From Calliopsis andreniformis (Eukaryota; Arthropoda; Insecta; Hymenoptera; Andrenidae): a stretch of DNA of 64,000 nucleotides. This document shows, piece after piece, positions 1-10,695 of the stretch. Position 1 is the stretch's first letter. Each line of letters begins with the position of its first letter. Below the pieces are notes generated by a model. That model saw only the letters and a program-made list of their open reading frames with translations. It had not been told where the DNA came from and ran no database searches. The DNA is taken from NCBI RefSeq assembly GCF_051401765.1, contig NC_135064.1, positions 20,806,001 to 20,870,000 on the forward strand, given 5' to 3'. The position numbers and the translations under genes are program-made.

Positions 1-177
1 GCACACGAGTCGCGCGAGCCTCGCACACGGTCTCTTCGAGCGAACGAACGAACGTCGTCTGTTGTGGCTGCGAACCCACCCCGGTTACCATGGAATCATC
101 GTTCCGCGAGGTGGGGCGCACGCAGCTACCTCGGGCGACTTCGCGGCAGCGATAGTCGGAAAAAGCGAGCCGAGTTG
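1..177. other. CpG-rich left edge, possible promoter or 5' exon
   Basis: This short stretch is much richer in G+C and CpG than the AT-rich DNA that follows. It holds an ATG at 90 opening a 17-codon frame (start MESSFRE) that ends at a TAG. A GAG/GTGGGG sequence inside it could be a weak splice donor. It may be the promoter or 5' end of a gene transcribed leftwards out of the window, or a 5' exon. Nothing identifies a product, and the sequence changes character abruptly where the foldback element begins. Confidence 0.25.
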
Positions 178-800
178 TACAGGGTGTGCCAGAACTGGTG
201 GTACAAGGGAAGAGGGTGATTCTAGATTAATCTAGATGAGAGAATAAGATGAAAGTGTAGAATACATATTTTTGATGTCACGCTTCGGTTTCGAGAAAAT
301 TTACTTCGAATTTTGACTGAGTATTAGAGTACTGAGCTGTAGTTTTAAGTGGAAGGGGAATGCTTCTAGGATTTATGTGTAAAAGTATATGGGGCATTGG
401 GTATGCTTCTAATGAGAGGTCAATGAAGCCAAAATTAGAGTATGAATGTATGTCTGTTTGTCTTTTGTTGTCTCTTCTTTAAGGCAGGCGCATTACGCTC
501 ACGCAGACGTGAAAGAGATGGAGCTATGTGCTTTCTATATATCTGCATCCTTCCATCTTGGCTTCAGCACGCAGTTTCAATGCCCCATATAGTCTTATAG
601 TGGTCAGACTGGGAGTATTTCCCTTATTCCGTGTAGTCTTCAAGTATCCAAAATTGTATTTTGAGTACGCTTATATTCGACCATAATTCCTTGAAAAACG
701 AAGCACGATATCAAAAAAGTTTATTCTGTATTTTTGATTTATTGTTTTCATGTAGAATCCCCTTCTTTCTGCTTGACCATCAGTTCTGGGACACCCTGTA
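178..800. mobile_element. Foldback element with TACAGGGTGT termini
   Basis: The left end reads tacagggtgtgccagaactg. The right end, read on the other strand, begins tacagggtgtcccagaactg, so 19 of 20 bases match. The similarity continues more loosely for some tens of bases, with a shared gattcta block in both arms. Short frames inside show no recognisable transposase, so this is a non-autonomous MITE-like element. Related TACAGGGTG or TACAAGGTG ends occur at 13069, 34052, 37136 and 51478, so this is a dispersed superfamily. The TA at each outer end may be the target dinucleotide. Confidence 0.7.
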
Positions 801-2380
801 TGTATGGCCAATTCAAACGATTCTGGCCGCATCGACACTATCTCTTTTCCTCTTATTCGATGGCTCTTGTGTAAGAAAGAGATAGAAACTGTCGGTGGGA
901 CAGATTCGTTTGAGCTAAGTGTATTCGGTTCCAGTCGTTTGAGTAACCGATCCGAGCCGAGTATTCAAAAGAAGCGAGCGGATCGAAAGAAGCTAATGCT
1001 TAGAAGAAGTCAAGGATTCTTGAGGATCGCTAGAAAAAATATATGGTACTTGTCCATATTTTTATGCTCGTACTTAATTCTGTGCCTTCGGATAAAAATC
1101 ATTTATACAAACTCATCCGGAACTGTTATATATAAACTGAGGAATTCTTTTTTATTCCAATTTACTTATTAATATATAAGATTTAAAGAAAAGTATTTCG
1201 AGCAGCTTGAATAAATTGAGCGAGTGTTACGATCAAATCATATAATTAAATTGTTACCTATGATATATAAAGAAAATACAAAATTAATTGCCTTTTTAAC
1301 TAAAAAAGAATTTGTAAATTCGAATCAGACAGATCCCCCCTTCCACCAGTCATTCACTCTAACCATATTTTTTTTATAGATCTATAGTTATTCTGTGTAG
1401 TAACCATTGAATCTGCGCCATCTTTGAGAACAAATCATCCGCGCCACCTGAGCGAGGTAGATGATACTAAGGTTTCCCGATTCATAGTATGCTCATTTTT
1501 CATAAAATTTGTAGTATCTGGCAAAAAATAAAAGACAGGAATTACGAATTAGTGAGAAACTTTGTTTATAGGTCGTGTGAACTATTATTCTGCAAAAAAT
1601 TGGTTATAAATAGTGTCACAAGAATGTATACATATGAATGGAAGACCTATGATAAAAAACCTATGTGAGTGGAAAATTTTAGTAACACATACTTCCTTCA
1701 GAGGGCGAACATTGTATATGCTCAAAAATGGCGCGGCCAAAGTAATCATAGACAGTTATAGGCAGACAGAGCTGATAGGGCTGTCTTACACTGTTTTATG
1801 TCGTATGTTCAAAAGTTGCATGCCCTATCCACTTATCCAGTAATTATAGGTGGGATATCTATACAAATCAGCGTTGAATGTGATAACACTGATCTAGCAT
1901 AAACATGCACGAGTTGCATAATTTAGTTGGCATCTGCACAGAATAAATTTGAACTACTCGGTCTTTTCGCGGTTTCAAGCCACTCAGTAAACCTTTTCTA
2001 CTACTGGAATTTTTTAAGTCGTTCGGTTCTATCGAGCCACTTGATTTTTTCGATGTCAGCTAAATTGTTTTAAGTTTAAACTCGACTCGGATCGGAAACC
2101 AAGTCTCGACTCGGTTCAAATTTCGAGCTACTCGAATATTTGAGCATGCCGACATTCCTAATAGAGATTGATAGAGACACGTTCTTCATTCCAATTTGTA
2201 CATATGTTATCAAATTATATCATTAAGATTAATTAAACGAGAAATTTTGAGTAAACTTTCTGAGAAACTATTGTAAAAAAGACTTGGAGGTATATATTCA
2301 GTGATTAGCTAATTTTCTAATAATTGAAAGAATTTGAAACTTGATGTTTTACTCAAAGTTGGATCTTGCAGGTTTCAAAC
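801..2380. other. AT-rich intergenic stretch upstream of boca
   Basis: No gene is recognised here. Around 1045-1100 there is a diverged copy of one end of the foldback repeat seen at 4781-4915 (shared ggtacttgtcc and cttcggat). GCGCCATCT at 1415 and GCGCCACCT at 1441 resemble the insect CTCF core. Around 1940-2140 there are repeated CTCG/CGAG-type short motifs that look like old repeat. The boca promoter should lie in the last part, but no TATA box or initiator can be assigned. Confidence 0.5.
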
Positions 2381-3285
2381 ATGAAGAAGGAGGTTATAAT
2401 TTATGGAATGTTCTTATTATTTTATATCGAAGCGAGTAATAATGTGAAATCTGAGAAAAGAAAGTCGTGGAAAGACAAAGATATACGAGATATGACTGAT
2501 GCTGACTTGGAGCATTTATTGGATCAGTGGGAGGTATATATTTCTTTATAATTAAATTGATATATGTATTGTTTATGATATTGTATAAACGTATGGATAA
2601 AATTTGTAATATTTTAGGAAAATGATGAACCTTTAGAGCCTGATGAACTACCAGAGCACCTTAGACCTAGTCCAAAAATCGACATATCACAGGTATAAAG
2701 TTTAAAATGTTTTGCAATTTTCTAGATATTTCATTTAGCATAAACTAATACTATTTTATATAGCTTGACATGACGAATCCTGATGATGTATTGAAAATGA
2801 CAAAGAGAGGTAAAGGTGTTATGATGTTTGTTGACACTAACGAAGACATTTCGCCTGAACAAGCCGATGTAATTATGAAAATTTGGCAAACTAGTCTACA
2901 AAATAATCACATTATTGCTGAAAGGTATCTTATCATTCTTTATGGTGTTTTAAAGGTTATTAGAAAATGAAAAGCATCATCTATATGAAATTGTTGATTG
3001 CATAGGTATCCAATTGATCCAAAAAGATCTGTATTTCTATTTCGTGAAGGCTCACAAGCTGTAGATGCGAAAAACTTTTTACTTCAACAACCTGAATTGT
3101 CTCATGTTAGCCTTGAAGGCCAGATTTATTATAGAGATCCAAAAAAACAGGTAATGGAATATGTTAATAAATAAAACAAATGCTTGCCATTTTATATGTA
3201 ACGAATTAATTATTTGTTACAGAATGCACATAAAAACCAAACTCAAAATAAAATGGATAAAAAAGAGACAAAAGTCGAATTGTAA
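2381..3285 (+). CDS. boca: boca / Mesd, ER chaperone for LDL-receptor-family proteins
   Basis: Five exons: 2381-2533, 2618-2692, 2764-2924, 3006-3150 and 3223-3285. All junctions are GT-AG and in phase, giving 198 residues. The ATG at 2381 opens a hydrophobic signal peptide (YGMFLLFYIEA). A basic linker SEKRKSWKDKDIRDM and the acidic helix TDADLEHLLDQWE follow, both typical of Mesd. The chaperone core includes MTKRGKGVMMFVDTNEDI and the RYPIDPKRSVFLFREGSQA segment. The C-terminus is KKETKVEL, and the final KVEL resembles a KDEL-type ER retrieval signal. In the family (Drosophila boca, vertebrate MESD) the protein folds beta-propeller/EGF modules of LRP5/6 (Arrow) and other LDL-receptor relatives, and so supports Wingless signalling. 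The length matches the family. Introns are 71-84 bases, normal for an insect. Confidence 0.93.
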
Positions 3286-4666
3286 TTTTCTACAATGTAT
3301 GATTTATAGTTTTTAAGAGTATAAGAAATTTCATTTGTATATTTTTATAAATGTATATACATTCACATATAAGCAAATATGTATGAAACCATTTTTGATA
3401 CGATTTTTTCTGTTTATATGAATGTGTAAGATAAATTATTTATATTTTTTGTAATTCTACTTATTAATTGTTATAGAAATAGGAATATGTACTTGAATTC
3501 AAGTGATTTCAGGCAACTTGATCATTGTGAATGTGTGATTTTCCTTGTCTTAAAGTATACATTGATGTGTACAGTCACACTTGAATTCAAGTAACTTGAC
3601 TTGTGTGAATACAAATTTGATATCAAGCTACTTAAACACAAGTGGCTTGATTTCACGTAACTTAACTAATCTGAACGAGTCCTTCAAGTAACTTAATTTA
3701 TGTAAACATAAACTTGATATCAAGCCACTTGATGAATGCAAGTCGTCAATTATTATATTATGAATTTGTTGTATTTCTAAAAATACAGGAGAAAATTGTT
3801 ACATAACTTATGAAAGAATTCTTCAATACTGTTCCACGTCATATGCACTGTTAACACGAATCCTTGATAACAATTTTCCAAAACTGAGTTCTCAATTTTT
3901 TGCACTTTGAATTATGCATCTGTTATATGTATATCGGAAACTGTCACCATTATCAAAATTATTTTACACTAAACATTAATCACTGTTTTTGTATGTACAC
4001 GACCAGCTCGAACATCAGTGATGTCTTTACCACTTACTCAATGAGAAAGACTCTGTCATTATTGTGCGCTTTCCTTCGAATCACTATATTGACAATACAT
4101 GGTACTATTATTGGAAATCACATTTGTATCTATAAGTCGAAAATTGTTCGTCCTAATTTTTTCATTATCTTATATCTATATTTCTCGACGTATGCAATTA
4201 CGTACATATTCACATTCAGCGAAGAGCATCAAATGAAATTATCTATAAGTACAGCAGCAATCTAAGCGCAGAGAAAATTATGCAATATTAGTGTAATAAA
4301 CTCAAGTTCTCGTAGAAAAAATGAATGTAAAACGATTACAAAACGAAACATACGAACCGTTCATTACTCTGCGAAGATAGTAGTAGGACTACCCAAGAAA
4401 GCTTGCAGCTTACATTGCAATTTACATGAGCAATTATTGTTTGTCAATAGTAGGGTGCAATTCATATTTCAAAGAAAGTTCTTATCCTACGATTGCAGTT
4501 TGTTTTCAAAACTTCATTTGTGGGAAGGCAGAAAGCAATGAAAGTGAGACCCTCATTTACGTTTGGCTCTTACGCACAGTAACTACTGCCTTTGAATAAA
4601 ATTGTGGAATTTTATTTGTGTAACATTTTAGAGATTTTCGGTTGTGTAAATCATTGTATTTTACAA
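3286..4666. other. Intergenic region with CAAGT/ACTTG cluster
   Basis: This holds the boca 3' UTR followed by AT-rich sequence. From about 3490 to 3745 CAAGT and its complement ACTTG recur about a dozen times, several as near-palindromes such as TCAAGTAACTTGA. The rest shows no recognisable gene. A frame at 3900-4265 has no family resemblance and is treated as chance. Confidence 0.5.
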
Positions 4667-4681
4667 ATGTTTCACAAAAGT
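4667..4681 (+). CDS. Possible first mini-exon of odorant receptor 1
   Basis: This is an inferred exon, ATGTTTCACAAAAGT, coding M-F-H-K-S in phase 0 before a GTATAG donor. It would join the acceptor TTATAG at 5043-5048. The third receptor at 19617 starts with exactly five codons (MYVFQ) ahead of the equivalent position without an intron, so a five-codon piece is missing from genes 1 and 2. The donor is weak and the exon very short, so cDNA would be needed. Confidence 0.3.
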
Positions 4682-4780
4682 GTATAGTGTTTAGTTATTA
4701 TTTTTATAGAATCAGTTTCTATATTACGATGAAATCTTATCAATTTCGGATCGCGAAATCAAGCAAGATCTTTATATTTT

Positions 4781-4915
4781 TAGGGTACTTGTCCCTATTT
4801 TTGTGTCTTCGGATTAATTCTAATAATTCATATAAATAAAACTCCTCTTTATAAATGATTTTAATTCTAAAGCAGAGAAACAGGTAGGGGAACAGAAATA
4901 GGGACAAGTACCCTA
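4781..4915. mobile_element. 135-bp foldback element (TAGGGTACTTGTCCCTATTT ends)
   Basis: The terminal inverted repeats are near perfect over 20 bases: tagggtacttgtccctattt at the left and its reverse complement at the right. The interior is about 95 AT-rich bases with no coding potential. It lies just upstream of the first firm exon of odorant receptor 1, within its presumed first intron. A diverged single end lies at about 1045-1100. Confidence 0.75.
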
Positions 4916-5048
4916 TTTGAATTAGTAAAAATTATTTAAATTAGTATGATTTATATGCTGTTTAAATTATTATGTATTTTGTATGTTGTACCACAACATT
5001 AATCTATTTCATAGATATTGCAAGAGTATTTTTCCACGCATGTTATAG

Positions 5049-7156
5049 GACCACGTTGAAATTAAAGACGTGTTTTTGTGGAGCGAACGTATTTTGTCAG
5101 TATCTGGAGGATGGCCTTTGCAACGCCTAGACACGAGAATCTTCCTGTTTCTACTCAGTACAATCATATTCATGACGACAATGTATTTGGATCTGATGAA
5201 ATGCATGGGCGATTTCGAAATGATGGTGGAAAATATCCTGGAAATGGGAGTATTAACATCGACTTTTTTCGATATAATTTTGATTCGACGAAGTGAACAG
5301 TTAAAAATTATGATCCTTGAGATGAGGAAGGACATCACGAAGAAATTCTCTTTCAGAGATAGGGAAGAGGAACGCTTATATTTCAATTATAATAAATTGT
5401 CTTATCTTTTGGGAAAATGTATGATCGCGTTCCCATTTGGTAATAGTATCATAATGTACCTGCGTCCTCTTTTACACTTGCTTGCTCATCGCAAAGGTAT
5501 TTAGGTTTACTCTATTGTACTGATTACCAAAAAAAGAAATTACATTTTTGTCAAATGAAGTATAGATTTTTTAAAGCTCTTATATTCGAAACTTCAACAC
5601 GTTCGCTGCCTATCTGAAATAATATATCATACCAAAACTGCCAATCATGCAACATACCGTTAACTCAACACAGCTGTCTCACGCGATATCGCGTGAGCGG
5701 CAATTTACCACGGAAGCTTCGTCACGCGCCACCGCGTGATCGGCAGCGAACGTGTAAATACAATTTGTGGAAAAGATAGATATTCGTGATTTTGAGGCAA
5801 CTGAATGAAACAGGGATGAAAGAATATTTTTAATGGAATATTTCTAAACATATATGTTAGTAAATGTAAGAAAAGCATTCTTTTCCAAGAATGTGTAATT
5901 TGAATGTGAATCATTTGGTCTATTTTAACAGACAAGGAAAATGATACGTCTCTGTACACCCTGCCATTTCGAGGACACTTTGTCTTCGACTATACTAAGG
6001 ACGTTCGACTTTACAGTTTTCTGTATTTCTGCCAGGTTTGCTTACTATACGTAGTACTGTATCATTTAGTGCAATTTACCATCATGACTGGTCTCGTGTT
6101 ACACGTTTGCGGAAAACTGTCGATTCTGACATATCGTATTAGAAATATTCGAATGGAATCCAGTCAAAGATTCATCGACGACGTTAAAGAGGTGGTGACC
6201 ATGCATTTCAACTTGTCCAAGTAATTTATCCTTTCATGCCAAATATTATTTATATCAATTAAATATTATTATATCAAATGTTGTTTATACGTACAAATGT
6301 TATGTGATGAGCTTTACAGATTATCGCAAAATATAAACAACACGTTTCAATCGATCCTTCTATTAGAACTTTTGAGCCGCGGCGTTAGATTGGGCCTTGC
6401 ATTGTATGTAGTCTTGATCGTAAGTACCTATAGGAAACAATACCAAAAAATTCAAAAATTCGAAAACTTTTAAATTGGGTATTTAATTCTATGTGAATTA
6501 AAAGTAGTTCAGTATGAGGTACAGAGCGAGGGTGACTGAAACGATTATTGTAATTTCCAGAAAATACGGACAGATTCAGTGGCTACAATTAATTTTCTTA
6601 TATACGGTTTTACTCAAATGATTTGGTTGTACATATACTGCTACATAGGTGAACAACTAATTTACGAGGTTCGTAAATACATGCCCTTATATATAATTAA
6701 TGTGAAACTTCAATATTTCAATATTCAATATTTTTCTTTTTGGAAATCCATCTTTGAAGCGGTCTTCACATGCTACGAAATGTGTATCCAATTTCGTCAC
6801 TTAATTTTTAATCGTTTTGTACATACAACCTAAACGAGATAATATTCTTTAGTCCAATAGACTGGATGAAGCATTTTACAGTACAGCCTGGATCAAAATG
6901 AACAGTTGTAACAGAAAAACATTAATAATATGCATGATAAACGGACAGAAAACGATGTTTCTTAGTGCTGGGAATGTCTACGTTTTTTCACTCTTTGGTT
7001 TTGCTGGTGTGAGTACAGCGATTTATTTCATTAAATTGCTTATAGATAAATCGAATCAGTATTACAGTAGATTTTGAGGTAGTTACACATTCTTTTTTTA
7101 AATAGATCATGAAAACTTCAATGTCGTGCCTCTCTGTGCTACAAGCCAACATGTAA
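5049..7156 (+). CDS. Odorant receptor 1 of the tandem group
   Basis: Exons: 5049-5496, 5932-6220, 6320-6419, 6561-6668, 6853-7008 and 7106-7156, all GT-AG. They give 383 residues, or 388 with the inferred mini-exon. The protein is a seven-transmembrane insect odorant receptor of the 7tm_6 family, an odorant-gated channel subunit acting with Orco in antennal neuron dendrites. Visible hallmarks are the N-terminal SERILSVSGGWPLQR segment, a central LHVCGKLSILTYRIRNI motif, the Y-x-x-GEQLIYE helix near the C-terminus, and the terminal AGNVYVFSLFGF...IMKTSMSCLSVL block. Genes 2 and 3 have the same exon order, with internal exons of 100 and 108 bases, so they are duplicates. No in-frame stop interrupts the model. 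The ligand cannot be predicted. The start is uncertain because an in-frame TAG lies just before the first firm exon, within its splice acceptor. Confidence 0.88.
5597..5755. mobile_element. 159-bp foldback element with CACGCG palindromes
   Basis: The ends are exact inverted repeats: acacgttcgctgcc at the left and ggcagcgaacgtgt at the right. Inside are two nested palindromic blocks, TCACGCGATATCGCGTGA at about 5677-5695 and TCACGCGCCACCGCGTGA at about 5722-5739. It lies wholly in an intron of odorant receptor 1 (5497-5931). It has no coding capacity. The family of the parent transposon cannot be set from the sequence alone. Confidence 0.7.
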
Positions 7157-8049
7157 GAACTGCCATTCGGTAATACGAGTAGAGAAAGTTAAACGAATTT
7201 GCAATTATTATGTAAATGACGTATTGTTATCTTATTCGTTGATATGTACTGTATAATAATTACTTCTCATTAACGATCAGTTTTCTTCTTTTCTGTCTTG
7301 GAGCAAGGAATTCTGTAGAATAATCCATTAATCAACGAAAGTTGCTGTTAAAGTAATTGAAAAATCACTTGTACAATTAAAATGTACAATTAATACAAAT
7401 AATTTTCTTCAAAGAACACATATTCACTTGCTAAAGTCAAAGTAGAGTCAAGAACCTGGAACTCAGAGATGTCAACGACTTGCTCAACACAGTGACGATC
7501 TACGTAATCTTCCTCAAAGAAAAAATTTACCTCAGCGACTCGAGTAATCGTTACTAATTTTGTTACTTATACCGCACGTTTAGAAATTCGAGACGTAGAT
7601 GTATTAACTACATTAAAGCCGTCCCGAGAGTTGCAAAAAACATGATTTAAGTTCTCCAAGAAAAATTACTCCCCGCGACTTCTTTTTTAATCATACTCGT
7701 GGCGCGCTGAGGGACTGCACATAGAACCCATTACGACAAATAATTGATAAACATGGCGGAGAATAAACGCCGAAGAAATAAAGTAACGCGCGTAATTGTA
7801 GCAAATCGAAGTTTTCATGTAGGAGGCTGACGTAAAATAATTACAATGAAGGGACACAAAAGTGAGCCTTGCTCTTTTCTTCGCATCGACGTCGACGATA
7901 GGGGCTAAACTTCGACCTTCATTTGCGCGACGACTTTCATATGAAATGATTGCATATCGATTGTGTCCTGGGGATTGAGTTTGAACGAAGCTGTCTTGGT
8001 ATAATTTGCAGTTTATTCTCTAAAGTCGATTAGTCGAAAAGTGGACGCG
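7157..8049. other. Intergenic spacer between odorant receptors 1 and 2
   Basis: This spacer is AT-rich with no recognisable gene. It includes the 3' UTR of receptor 1 and the presumed promoter of receptor 2. No TATA box, repeat element or RNA gene could be supported. Confidence 0.4.
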
Positions 8050-8064
8050 ATGGTAGCGAGACGA
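8050..8064 (+). CDS. Possible first mini-exon of odorant receptor 2
   Basis: An inferred five-codon exon (M-V-A-R-R) ends in phase 0 at a GTATTT donor. It would join the acceptor TTATAG at 8261-8266. The argument is the same as for the first gene: receptor 3 has exactly five extra N-terminal codons with no intron. The donor is weak, and another upstream exon is possible. Confidence 0.28.
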
Positions 8065-8266
8065 GTATTTCTTCACATTTGGTTGCTGCACGCAAAACGT
8101 TTCTATGCATCGAAGATCGGATTATTGAAGCTTAAAATAAAATTGACAACTTCTTACTTTCTTCAAAATATTACCTATAGACATTTTGCATGTTGCAACC
8201 AGATGATAGGTACTCTACCTTCTTCACAACGTTGGAAAAGTTTACTGTGCACATTGTATATTATAG

Positions 8267-10695
8267 GACAATATTGTGATAAGAGATACATTGCTATTCA
8301 ACGAACGCATTTTTTCATTGATTGGACTGTGGCCTATTCAGCATGGAAATATTCGATTCACGATATGGATGACATATCTTGGTCTGCACATAATTACGCA
8401 ATATTGGGATTTGGGAGATTGGATGGGTCATATGGAAATGGTTGTTCTGAATATAATGGAGACAGCGTTGACAACAGCGATTTATATGGGCCTAATTTTG
8501 GTTCGATGCAGCAAACATTTTAAAGACATGGTAATCAACATGAGGAGAGAAGTCATCGAGAAACCATTTTACAAAAACGTCGAGGAGAAGCGTTTGTACT
8601 CTATATATAACAATGTGGCCTACTTGTTTAACAAATACGCTGCAGCAATGGCAATGTCGACAGTCTACATGATGTACTTTCGTCCTTTGATACCTTTGCT
8701 TCTCAGTATTCGAGGTAATCGGTTTGTTGTACTTAAAATTTTTCCTTTTTGTTTCTTACAGTGTAGGATGATTCATAAATTCATGTCCATAAAATAAGCA
8801 AAAAATGTTACATGATGTTTGTACACGCATTTATGAATCACTCTGTATAATTAGCAATTTAAGGCCTAACAAGGTACCTTTCTACAGGCAACGAGACAGC
8901 TGCCTATGAGCTTCCGTTTCGGAATCATATTATCGTAGACTACTCGAACAATGTAGGAATCTTCGTTTTTCTATATTTGTATCAGTTTCCTTTTACATAT
9001 GTAGCAGTGTATCATGTAGGGCAAGTTTCTTTCGTTGGTAACTTTGTGCTGCACCTTTGCGGAAAGTTATCGATTCTGTCTTATCGTATTCGGAATATTC
9101 AAACTACATCGAGTCAGACTTTTAGAAACGGCGTTAAGCAGATAGTGGTCATGCACTTGGAACTAGTGAAGTAAGTATGCATTAGTTTGTTAGTCAGTAA
9201 TTAGCTTTAAACTGGAGGGATTTTTACTATGCTAGTTTTGTACGGAGACTTCGACAGCAAGTGTCAGAAACTTCGAGGGGTGATTCTGTATAACATTCTA
9301 AAATAAGATGAAAATCAAGAGTGACAAAAATACGTTTGAGGTTTGGTATCAGAGTTATTAGATATTGAGAAAACACCTAAGATTCGTGTGAAATATGTCT
9401 GACTTGGGACTTAATCTACTTGGTTCGCTGTGTCTGATTTGGGACATGTTTTACTGATTTTGCTGTGTCTGACTTGGGGCATATTCCACTGACTTCGCTG
9501 TGTTTGATCTAGCTCTGGCTAGTGTACCTTGCTAGTAGAATAAGTCCCAAGTCAGACACATTTCACATATATTTCAGTTCAGATATTTTGTCAAGAATTA
9601 TTAACTCTGAAACGAAGCCTACAAATGCATTTTTGATTCTTGATTTTCGTTTTATTTATTCATATTCCACTTCTATAAGGATTTTCATAAACATCTGCAG
9701 TTTAATAATCATACCTACACCCCTGTGTGGAAAAAGGAGATAACACCTCCTTTGCTTTCTATCCCTGTAAGCAGGCAAATGTTTCAACACACTTGTACAG
9801 ATATAGTTGCTACGATAAAAAAAGAACAATGCTTTTGGTTTCCAACTTTTTACTGTTGAATCTGATAACTAATTCTGCATGAATGGGGAATAATTTGCCT
9901 ATCTGCACATAATTTGTAACATTAGTGCTTATGAATTATGCAAATATATGCGGCTTGATTTTTAAAAAGACTGATATACCTTGTAGATTGTCAGAGCGAA
10001 TAAACGACAGCTATCACTTAATTCTTCTGATAGAACTCGCGAGTTGTTGCATTCGACTAGGTCTCGCTATGTACATTTTGTTACTTGTAAGTAGACGTAT
10101 GCTTCCTTTCCTTCTGTCCCTAGCAAGCGTACGTAATTAAATGTTTATACTACTTCCAGACATTAGACACAGATACAGTGGCTGCATTTAATATGATTCT
10201 GTACTGCGTCGTGCAACTTGTCTGGTTATACCTTTACTGCTACTTGGGCGAACAATTGGTTTACGAGGTGTGTTTTGTGTCTTTCTTAAGAATTGCTACT
10301 ATTAGCGATTAACAAGGTGATAATACTTAGTCCAACGAAGTGGGTGATGCATTTTATGATGTAAACTGGCCGACAGTAAAAAGCAATGACAGAAAAGCGT
10401 TATTAATTTGCATGATAAATGGACAAAAAACGATGTATATCGCTGCGGGAAGATTTTATGTTCTCTCGCTTTTTGGCTTTTCCAGTGTGAGTAATTCGAT
10501 TTATTTTGATTACTTACCGCATAAATCATTTTACTTTAAGAATCTTTGGAGAATGAAAATAAAAAACGTCGCTAGAAATTTAATATAATAATATCTTTTA
10601 CCAGTAATATTATAGTTCTCGATAATTCTAATTTCTTTAAATAGATCGTGAAAACTTCAATGGCATGTCTCTCCATGTTGCGAGCAAACATATAA
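8267..10695 (+). CDS. Odorant receptor 2 of the tandem group
   Basis: Exons: 8267-8714, 8888-9170, 9987-10086, 10160-10267, 10331-10486 and 10645-10695. The firm part is 381 residues. Exon lengths 448, 100, 108, 156 and 51 are identical to receptor 1; only the second exon differs, by six bases. Family marks are FNERIFSLIGLWPIQ, LHLCGKLSILSYRIRNIQ, CYLGEQLVYE and the ending FSS/IVKTSMACLSMLRANI. It is predicted to be a seven-transmembrane odorant-gated channel subunit working with Orco. The 816-base second intron carries a large foldback and tandem repeat, and the first intron carries a 91-bp MITE. The frame is open throughout, so the gene looks intact. Ligand unknown. Confidence 0.88.
8757..8847. 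mobile_element. 91-bp foldback element in receptor 2 intron
   Basis: The left end tacagtgtaggatgattcat and the right end (reverse strand tacagagtgattcataaatg) share the gattcataaat core and the TACAG start. The element sits in the intron 8715-8887. It is very short and non-coding, and its ends resemble the wider TACAGGGTG group. Confidence 0.6.
9240..9730. repeat. Long imperfect foldback with 35-bp tandem repeats at its centre
   Basis: The arms at about 9280-9395 and 9560-9700 are imperfect inverted repeats. For example, gaaaatcaagagtgac and gtatcagagttatta in the left arm match the complement of the right arm. Near the tip, the 35-base unit beginning gctgtgtctgacttgggaca is repeated about three times (9395-9510), and an inverted copy (aagtcccaagtcagacaca) starts the right arm at about 9542. 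The whole structure lies in the second intron of odorant receptor 2. It is non-coding. Confidence 0.65.

Noticed and set aside
804..1172. Open frame right of the first foldback element
   Set aside because: It starts at the element edge and crosses a diverged repeat end (1045-1100). No protein family resemblance.
8041..8523. 160-codon frame overlapping the first exon of receptor 2
   Set aside because: It is out of frame with the conserved receptor exon over its second half and has no family resemblance.
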